From: an uncultured Bacteroides sp.
GTDB lineage: Bacteria > Bacteroidota > Bacteroidia > Bacteroidales > Bacteroidaceae
Length of the DNA stretch: 64,000 bases
NCBI RefSeq assembly: GCF_963678845.1
Contig: NZ_OY787464.1
Location: forward strand, 1,240,001-1,304,000
Direction: 5' to 3'
Shown here piece by piece: positions 26,545-34,895 of the stretch. Each line of letters starts with the position of its first letter. Position 1 is the first letter of the stretch. Position numbers and translations under genes: made by a program. A model generated the notes under the pieces. That model was not told where the DNA came from, made no database searches, and saw only the letters and a list, made by a program, of their open reading frames with translations.

Positions 26545-27810
26545 ATCTGCCAAAGCAGGCAAAGCTGCAAGAAGTGGCTAGCGGTCACTCTTTATACAGA
26601 TTTTATATGGGTATTATTATTTAACCATTCCATATTCGTATTTATGTTCCTTTTTTAGAGTATAATATATTCTGTTTAACAACTTTCTCGCAATTCGTAT
26701 GATTGCCTTATTGGGTTCCATTCTTTTGCAAAGCTTAATAAAGCTATGTGTTAGAGCTGGATCTATTCTTGAAGCAACCCAAGCACTTTCAATCAGACCT
26801 TTCTTTAAATGGATTTGCCCTCTAAAGGTCATTTCTCCATTATTACTAGTTTCTCCACTCGAATGACAAGTCGGTATTATTCCTACAAAACAGGCTAGCT
26901 TGTCCGTGTTAGAAAAACGCTCTATATTTTCTATTTCCAATAGAAAAGTAAGTCCTGTAATCAAGCCTATTCCGGGGACACTTCTTATTAATTCCATCTC
27001 TTTAATATATTTATCAGAAATAGCCAAGCTATGAATTTTCTTATTCACTTCTAATAAAAGAAGGCGCTGTTGTTCTACTTCTCTTATTAATAGGGATAAT
27101 GCTTCATTTCCATTTTGCGTATTTAGGGATATTTCTTTTAACCATTTAAGAAAGCGTTTTGACCAATGACAAGATGACTTTTCAAATTCAGGAGGATAGG
27201 CTATCCCATAAAAATAAAGAAAAGACTTTATTCGCTGTTTGAAACGAACCAGATCCTTGACCAAGATTTCTCGAGAACGAACTAAAGAACGATTTTCTAA
27301 GGTCTCAATCAATGGAATATGTATTCCGGTGAGTTCTTTAGCTCTCAGAGAACGGGCTATTTTCTTGCTATCGCAAGAATCATTCTTATGCACATGTTCC
27401 TTTTGACTGGTCGGTATGTCAGCGGGATTGACTACTATATTTTTTATATTCAACTTTTCCAGTTCAAAGTGAATATGAAATCCACAGAATCCGGCTTCAT
27501 AAGCAGAATAGTAATTACCACCAGGAAAATTTTCATCCAGATATTTCCATAATAATATGGGAACCGGTGGCTGACTAAAAGTCTTATGATGCAAATGTTC
27601 TGTGTAGATTGTCACTGCCCAACTCTTTAGATGAACATCAATTCCAACATAAATATTTTCTCCATTGAAATTTACTTTGTTACTTTGTGTACGCATAAGC
27701 TTTGAATATTTGAATGTTTAAGTTTGGTACCTCAAATATAAAAAATACTCTTAGCTTATGCTTCTTATTTTTTCACTTCAGCATATTTATTGCAAACATA
27801 GGATCTGCCA
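26545..27810 (-). mobile_element. IS110-family insertion element (ends tentative)
   Basis: The transposase gene at 26617-27696 fixes the family. Ends cannot be set firmly because IS110 elements lack classical terminal inverted repeats. An 8-bp match ATCTGCCA at 26545-26552 and 27803-27810 would bound an element of about 1.26 kb, within the usual size range, but such a match could be chance. The non-coding stretch before the transposase start contains a 9-bp inverted repeat, GCATAAGCT (27693-27701) and AGCTTATGC (27753-27761). Related REP-like palindromes lie on both sides. Confidence 0.55.
26617..27696 (-). CDS. IS110-family transposase (DEDD/serine recombinase)
   Basis: A 359-residue transposase. 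The N-terminal DEDD RuvC-like domain is visible: IYVGIDVHLKSW with the first Asp at about residue 20, YSAYEAGFCGF, and HKNDSCDSKKIA with the later acidic residues. The C-terminal Transposase_20 domain contains IRSVPGIGLITGLTFLLEI and CFVGIIPTCHSSGETSNNGE, in which a Ser of the SSGE segment would be the family's nucleophile. Length is typical and the frame is intact, so it may be active. In this family target and donor choice is set by an element-encoded bridge RNA; here a candidate region is 27697-27810. Confidence 0.95.
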   Translation of the reverse strand: MRTQSNKVNFNGENIYVGIDVHLKSWAVTIYTEHLHHKTFSQPPVPILLWKYLDENFPGGNYYSAYEAGFCGFHIHFELEKLNIKNIVVNPADIPTSQKEHVHKNDSCDSKKIARSLRAKELTGIHIPLIETLENRSLVRSREILVKDLVRFKQRIKSFLYFYGIAYPPEFEKSSCHWSKRFLKWLKEISLNTQNGNEALSLLIREVEQQRLLLLEVNKKIHSLAISDKYIKEMELIRSVPGIGLITGLTFLLEIENIERFSNTDKLACFVGIIPTCHSSGETSNNGEMTFRGQIHLKKGLIESAWVASRIDPALTHSFIKLCKRMEPNKAIIRIARKLLNRIYYTLKKEHKYEYGMVK

Positions 27811-27889
27811 CCTGCCATTTTATATAATGTAGATTATCAGCGTATTATAAAATATACAACTTGACAAATAGCTTTAAGCCAGCAGAAAG

Positions 27890-28026
27890 GGGTGTAGATG
27901 GTGTACATAAAAAGAGTTTTTTGGCTTCCAGAAATAAAATTTCAAGAATTCCGCAAAAATGCAGAATTTTCATTTTTTTATTTCTCAGAACGAAAAAAGA
28001 ACGATTTATGTACACCATCTACACCC
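27890..28026. repeat. REP-like palindromic element, copy 2
   Basis: A perfect 22-bp inverted repeat bounds it (27890-27911 and 28005-28026). The left arm is a doubled 9-mer, GGTGTAGAT then GGTGTACAT. The core matches copy 1 (CCAGAAATAAAA, CCGCAAAA, TGCAGAATTTTCA, CAGAAC, GAAAAAAGA) in the same order. The arms share only the pattern GGTGnnnAn twice. Confidence 0.8.
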
Positions 28027-28179
28027 TCAGAAACTTATCTTATTGATAATCAATTGTGTTTATCTGGCTATAAAGTGCTTCGTTGGTAATAGTAGGATAA
28101 AAGCAATATGGATTATTGCAATACAGCTCTGGAATTATTTATATGAAAAGGGAGATTAGTTATTCTCAAAGGAGGGTGC

Positions 28180-28249
28180 AATCCAAACATGTACATGATT
28201 GAATCCAAACACGTACAAGACTTGGAGCAAACATGTACATGTTTGGATT
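28180..28249. repeat. 22-bp period palindrome array with TGTACA core (family B, copy 1)
   Basis: GTAC occurs at 28191, 28213 and 28235, exactly 22 bases apart, each preceded by AAACAT or AAACAC. The array is bounded by a perfect 18-bp inverted repeat: AATCCAAACATGTACATG (28180-28197) and CATGTACATGTTTGGATT (28232-28249). The third unit, CAAACATGTACATGTTTG (28228-28245), is itself a perfect 18-bp palindrome. Confidence 0.8.
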
Positions 28250-28440
28250 AACTATAAACCTGAAAAGACCTAATTAATAAAAGGAAATCCTTTAGTTACA
28301 GTACAGAAAAAACTTAGTCCGCACTCTGCCCAGAAATTTGCAGGAGATTTAGTTGGAATATATATTATCTCTGCTGGTAAATAAAACCATAAAGCAGCTT
28401 TAATATTTTCCATCATGTAAGGCTATCACAATATTTTTTT

Positions 28441-28448
28441 TAACTTTG
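28441..28448 (+). promoter_or_regulatory. Predicted -7 box of the DUF6377 regulator gene
   Basis: TAACTTTG matches TAnnTTTG and lies 22 bases before the ATG at 28471. No clear -33 element is seen. Confidence 0.5.
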
Positions 28449-28470
28449 GGGCAGTTTAAGTTTCACAAAG

Positions 28471-30081
28471 ATGATGAAGAAAGTTGCCTTACTATCTATT
28501 TTTACTCTATATTCAATTGTTTCTCTGGCAGGGAATCAAATTGATTCCTTACTAAATGTATTGGATAAGTCAATAAAAGAGAGCAAAGCCTATGTAGAAA
28601 TAAGGGAAAAACGCATCAACAACCTAAAAAGACAGCTAAACAAAAAAGCACTCCCGTCTGGACAAATTTATGCAATCAACAAGCTGTTATATAAAGAATA
28701 CAGAACTTTTGTCTGTGATTCAGCAATACATTATCTGAATAAGAACCTTGAAATAGCAGAAACTTCAAATAATAAAAAGTGGATAAATGAAACAAAGTTA
28801 TTCTTGTGTCATCTCCACTCCTCTTCCGGCATGTACAGGGAGAGTACAGATATATTATACTCCATAAATAAAAATCAACTAACCAAAGATCTGATTCCGG
28901 ATTATTATAAGTGTTATGAGCATTTGTATAATGAAATGTACCTTTATACTCATGACCAGAGACTAGCAAAAAAATACTTTAATCTGTTTCAGGCTTATCA
29001 GGATACCTTGCTAACAGTTTTTGATCCTTCTTCTGAGAATTATCTGGCAATAAAAGAACAGGAAGCACTTGAGCAAAAGAAACTAGTTGAAGCCCGAAAG
29101 ATAAATAACCTCAGACTATCAAAAGCCCCGTTTGGTACTCCAGAATATGCATTAGTTACTTTCCAGCTTTCTCTTATTGACAGAGAAGAAAAAAAACCGG
29201 AAGCTCAAAAAGAACATTTAATTTATTCTGCTATGTCAGATATTAAAGCTGCAATAAAAGATAATGCATCTTTGTCCAGTCTTGCCAACCTGCTTTACGA
29301 TGAAGGAGATATTGACCGTGCATACCAATACATTAAGTTTTCCCTGGAAGATGCCAATTTCTATAATGCCCGTTTGCGAAACATTCAGATATCAAATACT
29401 CTTCCAATTATTGAAAAGACTTATCAGATAAAGAGTGAGAAACAGAAAAACGAATTAAAAATCAGCCTTCTATTTATAAGTACTCTCGCACTCCTTTTAT
29501 TTGGAGCTCTGGGCTATATTTATAAACAGATGAAAAGACTGGCTAAGGCACGTAACGAATTAGGTGTTATAAACAATCAGCTGAAGTCTCTGAATGTTGA
29601 ACTAGCCGAGGCTAATCACATTAAAGAGGAATACATTGCTCATTTCCTTGGAATATGTTCTACTTATATAGATAAGCTGGAAAGTTATCGCAAAATGGTG
29701 AATAAGAAAATCAGTGGCGGACAAGTTGCCGAATTACTTAAAATAGCGAAATCGTCTGATGTTATTGAGAATGAACTAAAAGATTTCTATACTAATTTCG
29801 ATAATACTTTCCTGCATCTGTACCCCAGATTTGTAGAAGAATTTAATAACCTTTTAGTAAAAGAAGAAAGAATTGTTTTGAAGAAAGGAGAATTACTGAA
29901 TACAGAGTTACGCATCTTCGCCCTCATTCGTCTTGGTATCGATGATAGTTCTAAAATTGCCAATCTTCTGCGTTATTCTGTAAACACTATCTATAATTAT
30001 CGTGCTAAAGTGAAAAACAAAGCATTGGGTTCAAGAGAAGATTTTGAAAGCCTGGTAATGAAAATCGGTGCCTTTTCTTAA
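28471..30081 (+). CDS. TPR/DUF6377 membrane-anchored regulator
   Basis: A 536-residue protein of the Bacteroidetes DUF6377 type. A signal sequence (residues 1-20, ending VSLAG) precedes TPR-like helical repeats to about 320, probably periplasmic. One membrane helix lies at about 331-352 (LLFISTLALLLFGALGYIY). A coiled coil follows (AKARNELGVINNQLKSLNVE), and a C-terminal LuxR-like helix-turn-helix is near 475-536 (LRIFALIRLGIDDSSKIANL, LRYSVNTIYNYRAKVKNKAL). Such proteins commonly sit beside SusC/SusD loci and are thought to be their transcription regulators. Here it immediately precedes the second locus in the same direction, with a 296-base gap. The ligand is unknown; beta-1,6-glucan fragments are the obvious guess. 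Confidence 0.85.
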   Translation: MMKKVALLSIFTLYSIVSLAGNQIDSLLNVLDKSIKESKAYVEIREKRINNLKRQLNKKALPSGQIYAINKLLYKEYRTFVCDSAIHYLNKNLEIAETSNNKKWINETKLFLCHLHSSSGMYRESTDILYSINKNQLTKDLIPDYYKCYEHLYNEMYLYTHDQRLAKKYFNLFQAYQDTLLTVFDPSSENYLAIKEQEALEQKKLVEARKINNLRLSKAPFGTPEYALVTFQLSLIDREEKKPEAQKEHLIYSAMSDIKAAIKDNASLSSLANLLYDEGDIDRAYQYIKFSLEDANFYNARLRNIQISNTLPIIEKTYQIKSEKQKNELKISLLFISTLALLLFGALGYIYKQMKRLAKARNELGVINNQLKSLNVELAEANHIKEEYIAHFLGICSTYIDKLESYRKMVNKKISGGQVAELLKIAKSSDVIENELKDFYTNFDNTFLHLYPRFVEEFNNLLVKEERIVLKKGELLNTELRIFALIRLGIDDSSKIANLLRYSVNTIYNYRAKVKNKALGSREDFESLVMKIGAFS

Positions 30082-30377
30082 CTCCGCATAAACCGGGCAT
30101 AAATTATGGAACGTTAAAACACGGCACCGGTTCTTAAAATTTAGTTATAATTGCAAAAATATTTCTTTTTTTATTAATATGCCTTCCACTTTTTCACAGC
30201 TTTTCACACCTGCTAATTATTTATATATAAGCCATTTATATAGTTTAAGTCATCTCATTAATCCACCAAATAACCACAGAGGATAGGAATATACTTGTTT
30301 CTATCCTACATTTGCTTTCAAGTTATTCGAGACAACGAATGATCTAATCCAATGTTAACTAATTAAATTATTTATTC
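30082..30377. other. Leader region of the second SusC operon
   Basis: No gene is seen in these 296 AT-rich bases. A TACATTTG -7 box at 30307-30314 would give a leader of about 55 bases. I found no obvious direct repeats for a regulator. Confidence 0.45.
30307..30314 (+). promoter_or_regulatory. Predicted -7 box of the second SusC operon
   Basis: TACATTTG matches TAnnTTTG 63 bases before the SusC ATG. A -33 box at the standard spacing is not evident, which would fit an activator-dependent promoter. Confidence 0.5.
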
Positions 30378-33371
30378 ATGAAAAAAATCAAGGAAAAACC
30401 AATTACGAAGAATGGTATGGACTTCCGTAGAAGTACCCTTATTATTCTTATGGGTTTGTTTTTATCTCTAAGTGCTTTTGCACAGAAAATAACTATTACA
30501 GGGCAAGTTAAGGATCCTTCAAACGAAGGCATTATTGGAGCCAGCGTTGTTGAAAAAGGAACAACGAATGGAACTATGACTGATATAGATGGAAAATTTT
30601 CTCTTTCGGTTTCGCCAAAAGCAATATTAACTATTACTTATATTGGCTATAAAAACCAAGAAGTTGCAGTAAAAGGAGCTACTCATTTAAATGTTGTATT
30701 ACAGGAAAATGCAGAGCTGTTAGATGAGATTGTGGTTATTGGCTATGGTTCAGTAAAGAGAAAAGATGTAACTACTTCTGTGGCGAGTGTCTCTACAAAA
30801 GACTTAGACGAACGACCTATTATTTCTGCTGCTGCTGCTATTCAGGGAAAAGCTGCCGGAGTTAATGTTATTCAGCCAAATGGAGAACCTGGTGCAGGAA
30901 TGGTAGTAAGGATTCGTGGTAATTCTTCCATCAATGCCAGCAATGATCCATTATATGTAGTGGACGGAGTACCTATGACAGAAATTAATTTCTTGTCGCC
31001 TAATGACATTGAAAGTATGCAGATTTTAAAAGATGCATCTTCTGCTGCCATCTATGGTTCAAGAGCATCAAACGGTGTAGTGCTAATTACAACAAAAGCC
31101 GGTGCTAAAGGTGAAGCAAAAATCAATTTCTCTGCTCAGGCAGGTATTACAGACGTTGCTAAACAAATGCATTCTTTAAATGTGGCTCAGTACAAAGAGT
31201 TAATGGACGAAATTGGTTCTGTAAACCTTCCCGATGGATTAAAGGATGAAACAAACTGGTTTGATGAAACTTATCGTACAGGAGTTACTCAGAACTACCA
31301 ACTTTCAGTATCTAATGCAAACGATAAACTAAAATATTTCATTTCAGGTGGTTATACAAAGGAAGATGGAATTATTAAAGTAGCCTTTTATGAAAGATAT
31401 AACTTAAGAGCTAATCTTGAGAATCAGATTCGTTCATGGTTGAAGATAGGAACGAACCTGGCATATTCTGATTACAGTAGCAACGGTATTATCTCGGGAC
31501 AAGGTGCAAATCGTGCCGGAGTTATTCTATCTGTAATAAACACACCAACCTATGCCAAGATATGGGACGATAATAAACCAGGTCAGTATTACAATAACTT
31601 CTACGGCGCAAATGTTACTCACCCTATAGAAAACATGTCACGTACTGAAGACAATAAAATAAACAACAACCGCTTGCTGGGAAGTGCCAATGCAGAAATC
31701 ACTTTCTCCCCAAAGTTAAAGTTTAAAAGTTCAATATCCATTGACCGCGTATATTACAAAAATACAAGTTTTCTTGATCCTCTCAAAACAGAATACGGAC
31801 GTTCTCAATATGGTAGTGCAAGCGATAAACGCTCACTAAGTACTATTATGGTATATGATAACATTCTGACTTATGACACAAGCATAAGGAAGCATAACTT
31901 CAATGTGATGGCTGGAGCATCAGGAACTACATCAAAGTGGTCTCAAACAGATCAGACTGTAAGCCACTTCTTAAATGGTGACATTAAAACACTGAATGCC
32001 GGAAATAAAGTTGAGCAAGGTAATGGAACTACTGCTTCCAACTGGGCTATTATGTCTTACGTAGGTCGTTTTTCTTATAACTTTGATAGCAAGTACTTAT
32101 TAACTGCCAATTTCCGTGCCGATGGTTCATCAAAACTAGCTCCGGCAAACAGGTGGGGTTACTTTCCTTCTGTATCTGCAGCATGGAGAATTTCTTCTGA
32201 AGGATTCATGAAGGATATTAAATGGATTGATGACTTAAAGATTCGTGGTGGTTGGGGACAAACCGGTAACCAATCAGGAGTTGGTGATTATGGTTATTTG
32301 CAACTTCGTAACATTACCCGTCAAAACTGGTGGGAAACAGGAAAATCAAATGCACTTCCTATCACATCTCCTGCAAATATGAGTAATAGTGATTTAACAT
32401 GGGAAACAACAACTCAGACAAATATCGGAGTTGATTTCACTATACTTAAGAACCGATTGACATTTACTGCCGATGCATATTATAAGCACACAACAGACTT
32501 ATTGATGGATGTGCCTCTTGGCCCAACTGCTTCTTTCAGCGATATTTATCGTAATGAAGGTGAAATGGAAAACAAAGGTATTGAATTTGGAGTCAATTCT
32601 AAAAACCTGGTAGGTAATTTTAAATGGGATACTGACTTTAATATCTCTTTTAACAAGAACAAGGTAAAGAAATTCGATACACGTCAATCTTATTTCTATG
32701 CACAATCAACAACAGGTGAATACATTACTAAACTAAGTGCTGGAAAACCTCTGGGAATGTTCTGGGGATATATCTCTGATGGAGTTAATCCTGAAACTGG
32801 TGATATTATTTATAGAGATATAGATAAAAGTGGAACTATTACTCCTGCCGATAAGACTTACATTGGTGACCCAAATCCTGATTTCACTTTCGGACTCACA
32901 AATAATTTTTCTTATAAAGGATTTAACCTGAATGTATTCTTCCAAGGTTCAGTAGGCAACGACATTTATAATCTTTCACGCATGGAAACAGAAGGTATGT
33001 ACGATGCAAAGAATCAATCTACAGCAGTACTTGCAAGATGGAAAATACCCGGACAGATTACTGATATGCCAAGAGCTGTTGCTTCTAAAGAAAATTTAAA
33101 AACATCAAGCCGATTCGTAGAAGACGGTAGTTTCTTGAGATTGAAATCATTGACATTATCATACAACGTTACCGGAAAGCTATTGAAGAAATGGAATATT
33201 GGTCGTCTTCAACCTTACTTCACCGCTCAAAATCTGCTAACTTTCACCAAATACAAAGGATTTGATCCCGAAGTTAATCAAATGGGAGGAAGCGCATTGA
33301 TACAAGGACTCGATTGGGGAACTTATCCTCAGACAAAAAGTTATGTGTTTGGTGTAAATGTTGAATTTTAA
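30378..33371 (+). CDS. SusC/RagA-family TonB-dependent transporter (probable beta-1,6-glucan)
   Basis: A 997-residue outer-membrane importer. The signal peptide (FLSLSAFAQK) lies after an N-terminal extension of about 15 residues. It is followed by the carboxypeptidase-like domain (ITITGQVKDPSNEGIIGASV), the SusC signature LLDEIVVIGYGSVKRKDVTT, the plug (IQGKAAGVNVIQ, SRASNGVVLITTKAG) and the barrel, ending SYVFGVNVEF. M15 (MDFRRSTL) is an alternative start with a more usual signal peptide. It heads an operon with SusD, GH30, a binding lipoprotein and GH3. The glucan substrate is inferred from that gene set. Confidence 0.96.
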   Translation: MKKIKEKPITKNGMDFRRSTLIILMGLFLSLSAFAQKITITGQVKDPSNEGIIGASVVEKGTTNGTMTDIDGKFSLSVSPKAILTITYIGYKNQEVAVKGATHLNVVLQENAELLDEIVVIGYGSVKRKDVTTSVASVSTKDLDERPIISAAAAIQGKAAGVNVIQPNGEPGAGMVVRIRGNSSINASNDPLYVVDGVPMTEINFLSPNDIESMQILKDASSAAIYGSRASNGVVLITTKAGAKGEAKINFSAQAGITDVAKQMHSLNVAQYKELMDEIGSVNLPDGLKDETNWFDETYRTGVTQNYQLSVSNANDKLKYFISGGYTKEDGIIKVAFYERYNLRANLENQIRSWLKIGTNLAYSDYSSNGIISGQGANRAGVILSVINTPTYAKIWDDNKPGQYYNNFYGANVTHPIENMSRTEDNKINNNRLLGSANAEITFSPKLKFKSSISIDRVYYKNTSFLDPLKTEYGRSQYGSASDKRSLSTIMVYDNILTYDTSIRKHNFNVMAGASGTTSKWSQTDQTVSHFLNGDIKTLNAGNKVEQGNGTTASNWAIMSYVGRFSYNFDSKYLLTANFRADGSSKLAPANRWGYFPSVSAAWRISSEGFMKDIKWIDDLKIRGGWGQTGNQSGVGDYGYLQLRNITRQNWWETGKSNALPITSPANMSNSDLTWETTTQTNIGVDFTILKNRLTFTADAYYKHTTDLLMDVPLGPTASFSDIYRNEGEMENKGIEFGVNSKNLVGNFKWDTDFNISFNKNKVKKFDTRQSYFYAQSTTGEYITKLSAGKPLGMFWGYISDGVNPETGDIIYRDIDKSGTITPADKTYIGDPNPDFTFGLTNNFSYKGFNLNVFFQGSVGNDIYNLSRMETEGMYDAKNQSTAVLARWKIPGQITDMPRAVASKENLKTSSRFVEDGSFLRLKSLTLSYNVTGKLLKKWNIGRLQPYFTAQNLLTFTKYKGFDPEVNQMGGSALIQGLDWGTYPQTKSYVFGVNVEF

Positions 33372-33384
33372 ATAGAATAATACA

Positions 33385-34893
33385 ATGAAAAATAAAATAA
33401 AACTTAGTTTACTATTGGGCACAGCTCTTTTTATGGGAAGTTGCTCATTGAATTATGACCCGATATCTGATTATAGTGAACTCACCTTTGGAAATGAAAC
33501 CGGAAGTTCCAGCACCAAATACCAAACCAAAGCAGAAATGCAACAACAGTATGATAACATCTATAAAAGTATTCAGGATGCGCAGGAATCATGGTACATG
33601 GATATGCTGGTATTTGAAGAAACTCATGCCGATAATGCTTATAGCGGAGGCACAGATGCAGAACTCATTCAATTAGAATCTAATAAGCAGGATGGAACAA
33701 ATAAGAATATCGAACGCGACTGGACATCTTTCCTTGGATACATAGTTTCTGCAAACAGGGTAATCTGTAACGTAGATTCTGTTCCTGATAATACACTTAC
33801 CGATGCAGAACGTAAACAATGGAAAGCAGAAGCTTCTATATGGCGTGCATGGGTATTGTTTGACATGACAAGATTATGGGGTGAAGTTCCTGTGGTAACT
33901 CAGGAAACTCCAAACATAACTGCTACAAACGTAAAAGACATGTACCCTATCCTTTTCCCTGCCCGAAACAGCGTTGAGGATGTTTATAAACAAATTATAA
34001 GTGATTTACAGTACGGACTTCAATATGCTCCGAATGTGGATGCAACTAACAAGTTTAAACTGACAAAATCAGTTGCAAAGACTCTTCTTGCCAAAGTATA
34101 TGCTGAAGCTCCTGTAAGAGACTATGCCAAGGTTATTGAATATTGTGAGTCCATAAAGAAAGATGGTTTTTCACTTGTAGCTAATTACTCTGATTTATTT
34201 TCTGTAAACGATACTAAAACAGATGTAAATTTCCGAAACACTTCTGAATCTATTTTTGAAGTTGTTTATCCTCTAGGTAGCGGAAGCTGGGTAACCTGGA
34301 TGTTTGGAATTGACCAATGTGATCCAAGCAGTACATACAACTGGGCTAAATGGATTACTCCTTCACGGGATCTGATTCAAGCTTATGAGAACGAAGGCGA
34401 TAATGTTCGTATGAATGAAGCAATTGTGTGGGGTCAGCCATCATGGAGCATTCATTATCCATCAGATCACTATCCGTTTATGTACAAAACCCGTTCAAAA
34501 TATAACAGCATCCTCAAGTTCCGTCTGGCTGATGTCCTTTTACTGGAAGCTGAAGCTTATGCGGCTCAGGGAAATCTTGCTTCAGCTGCGGATTTAGTTG
34601 ATCAGATAAGGGTCCGTGCGAAATTGGCCAAACTTGATGCGTCTGCCAAATCTTCTAAAGACAACATGGTTAATTCAGTACTTAAAGAACGTCGTCTGGA
34701 ACTTGCTTTTGAAGGACAACGCTGGTTCGACCTTGTTCGTACAGGAAAAGTGTATGAAGTTATGAACTCATTGAATTCACGTGATTCCGGTCGTAAGAAG
34801 ATGGCTACGTTCACTGAGAACTCTTTGCTGATGCCTATTCCACAGACTCAGATAGACAGTAATCCTAACCTGACACAAAACAAAGGCTATTAA
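33385..34893 (+). CDS. SusD/RagB-family glycan-binding lipoprotein
   Basis: A 502-residue surface lipoprotein partner of the preceding SusC, 13 bases downstream. The lipobox is LFMGSC with Cys20. SusD features include YDNIYKSIQDAQ, the long helical core, AEASIWRAWVLFDMTRLWGE and the C-terminal ERRLELAFEGQRWFDLVRTG, ending PNLTQNKGY. Normal length for the family. It presumably binds beta-1,6-glucan oligosaccharides at the cell surface, inferred from the adjacent GH30 gene, whose start lies only 2 bases after this stop. Confidence 0.96.
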   Translation: MKNKIKLSLLLGTALFMGSCSLNYDPISDYSELTFGNETGSSSTKYQTKAEMQQQYDNIYKSIQDAQESWYMDMLVFEETHADNAYSGGTDAELIQLESNKQDGTNKNIERDWTSFLGYIVSANRVICNVDSVPDNTLTDAERKQWKAEASIWRAWVLFDMTRLWGEVPVVTQETPNITATNVKDMYPILFPARNSVEDVYKQIISDLQYGLQYAPNVDATNKFKLTKSVAKTLLAKVYAEAPVRDYAKVIEYCESIKKDGFSLVANYSDLFSVNDTKTDVNFRNTSESIFEVVYPLGSGSWVTWMFGIDQCDPSSTYNWAKWITPSRDLIQAYENEGDNVRMNEAIVWGQPSWSIHYPSDHYPFMYKTRSKYNSILKFRLADVLLLEAEAYAAQGNLASAADLVDQIRVRAKLAKLDASAKSSKDNMVNSVLKERRLELAFEGQRWFDLVRTGKVYEVMNSLNSRDSGRKKMATFTENSLLMPIPQTQIDSNPNLTQNKGY

Positions 34894-34895
34894 TA

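Larger units (their letters stand above)
25973..26616. other. Intergenic region after HTCS: REP-like palindrome, hairpins, IS110 3' flank
   Basis: No complete gene is seen in these 644 bases. It holds the REP-like element at 26062-26195, a long imperfect hairpin GGAAGTT...AACTTCC (about 26266-26321) and a GAGGGGA/TCCCCTC hairpin followed by five T (26346-26379). A short frame ending LRYAVTSF-stop (stop near 26345) may be a gene remnant; I do not recognise it. From about 26545 the sequence probably belongs to the insertion element. Confidence 0.5.
27697..28470. other. Gene-free 774-base region: IS flank, REP-like element, palindrome array, promoter
   Basis: From left to right this holds the probable IS110 left-end non-coding segment with its hairpin (27693-27761), a CTGCCACCTGCC stretch (27806-27817) resembling the arm of REP-like copy 1, REP-like copy 2, the 22-bp-period array at 28180-28249, and a -7 box before the DUF6377 gene. 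I see no credible protein-coding frame; the short plus-strand frames across 27861-28159 run through the palindrome and look accidental. Confidence 0.55.

Noticed and set aside
26545..27810. 8-bp target-site duplication (ATCTGCCA) around the IS110 element
   Set aside because: Kept only as a tentative boundary. An 8-base match between two flanks of this size is likely by chance, and IS110 elements do not normally make such duplications.
27861..28159. Three overlapping short plus-strand frames of 61-66 codons
   Set aside because: They run through the REP-like palindrome, lack conserved motifs and start sites, and are explained by the repeat.
28180..28249. Possible small CRISPR array (also considered at 40126-40204 and 5756-5835)
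   Set aside because: The units are directly adjacent with no unique spacers of 25-40 bases, and no cas genes are nearby. These are tandem palindromes.
30082..30377. Riboswitch or structured leader upstream of the second SusC
   Set aside because: I looked for conserved riboswitch cores and paired stems and found only AT-rich sequence with one promoter box.
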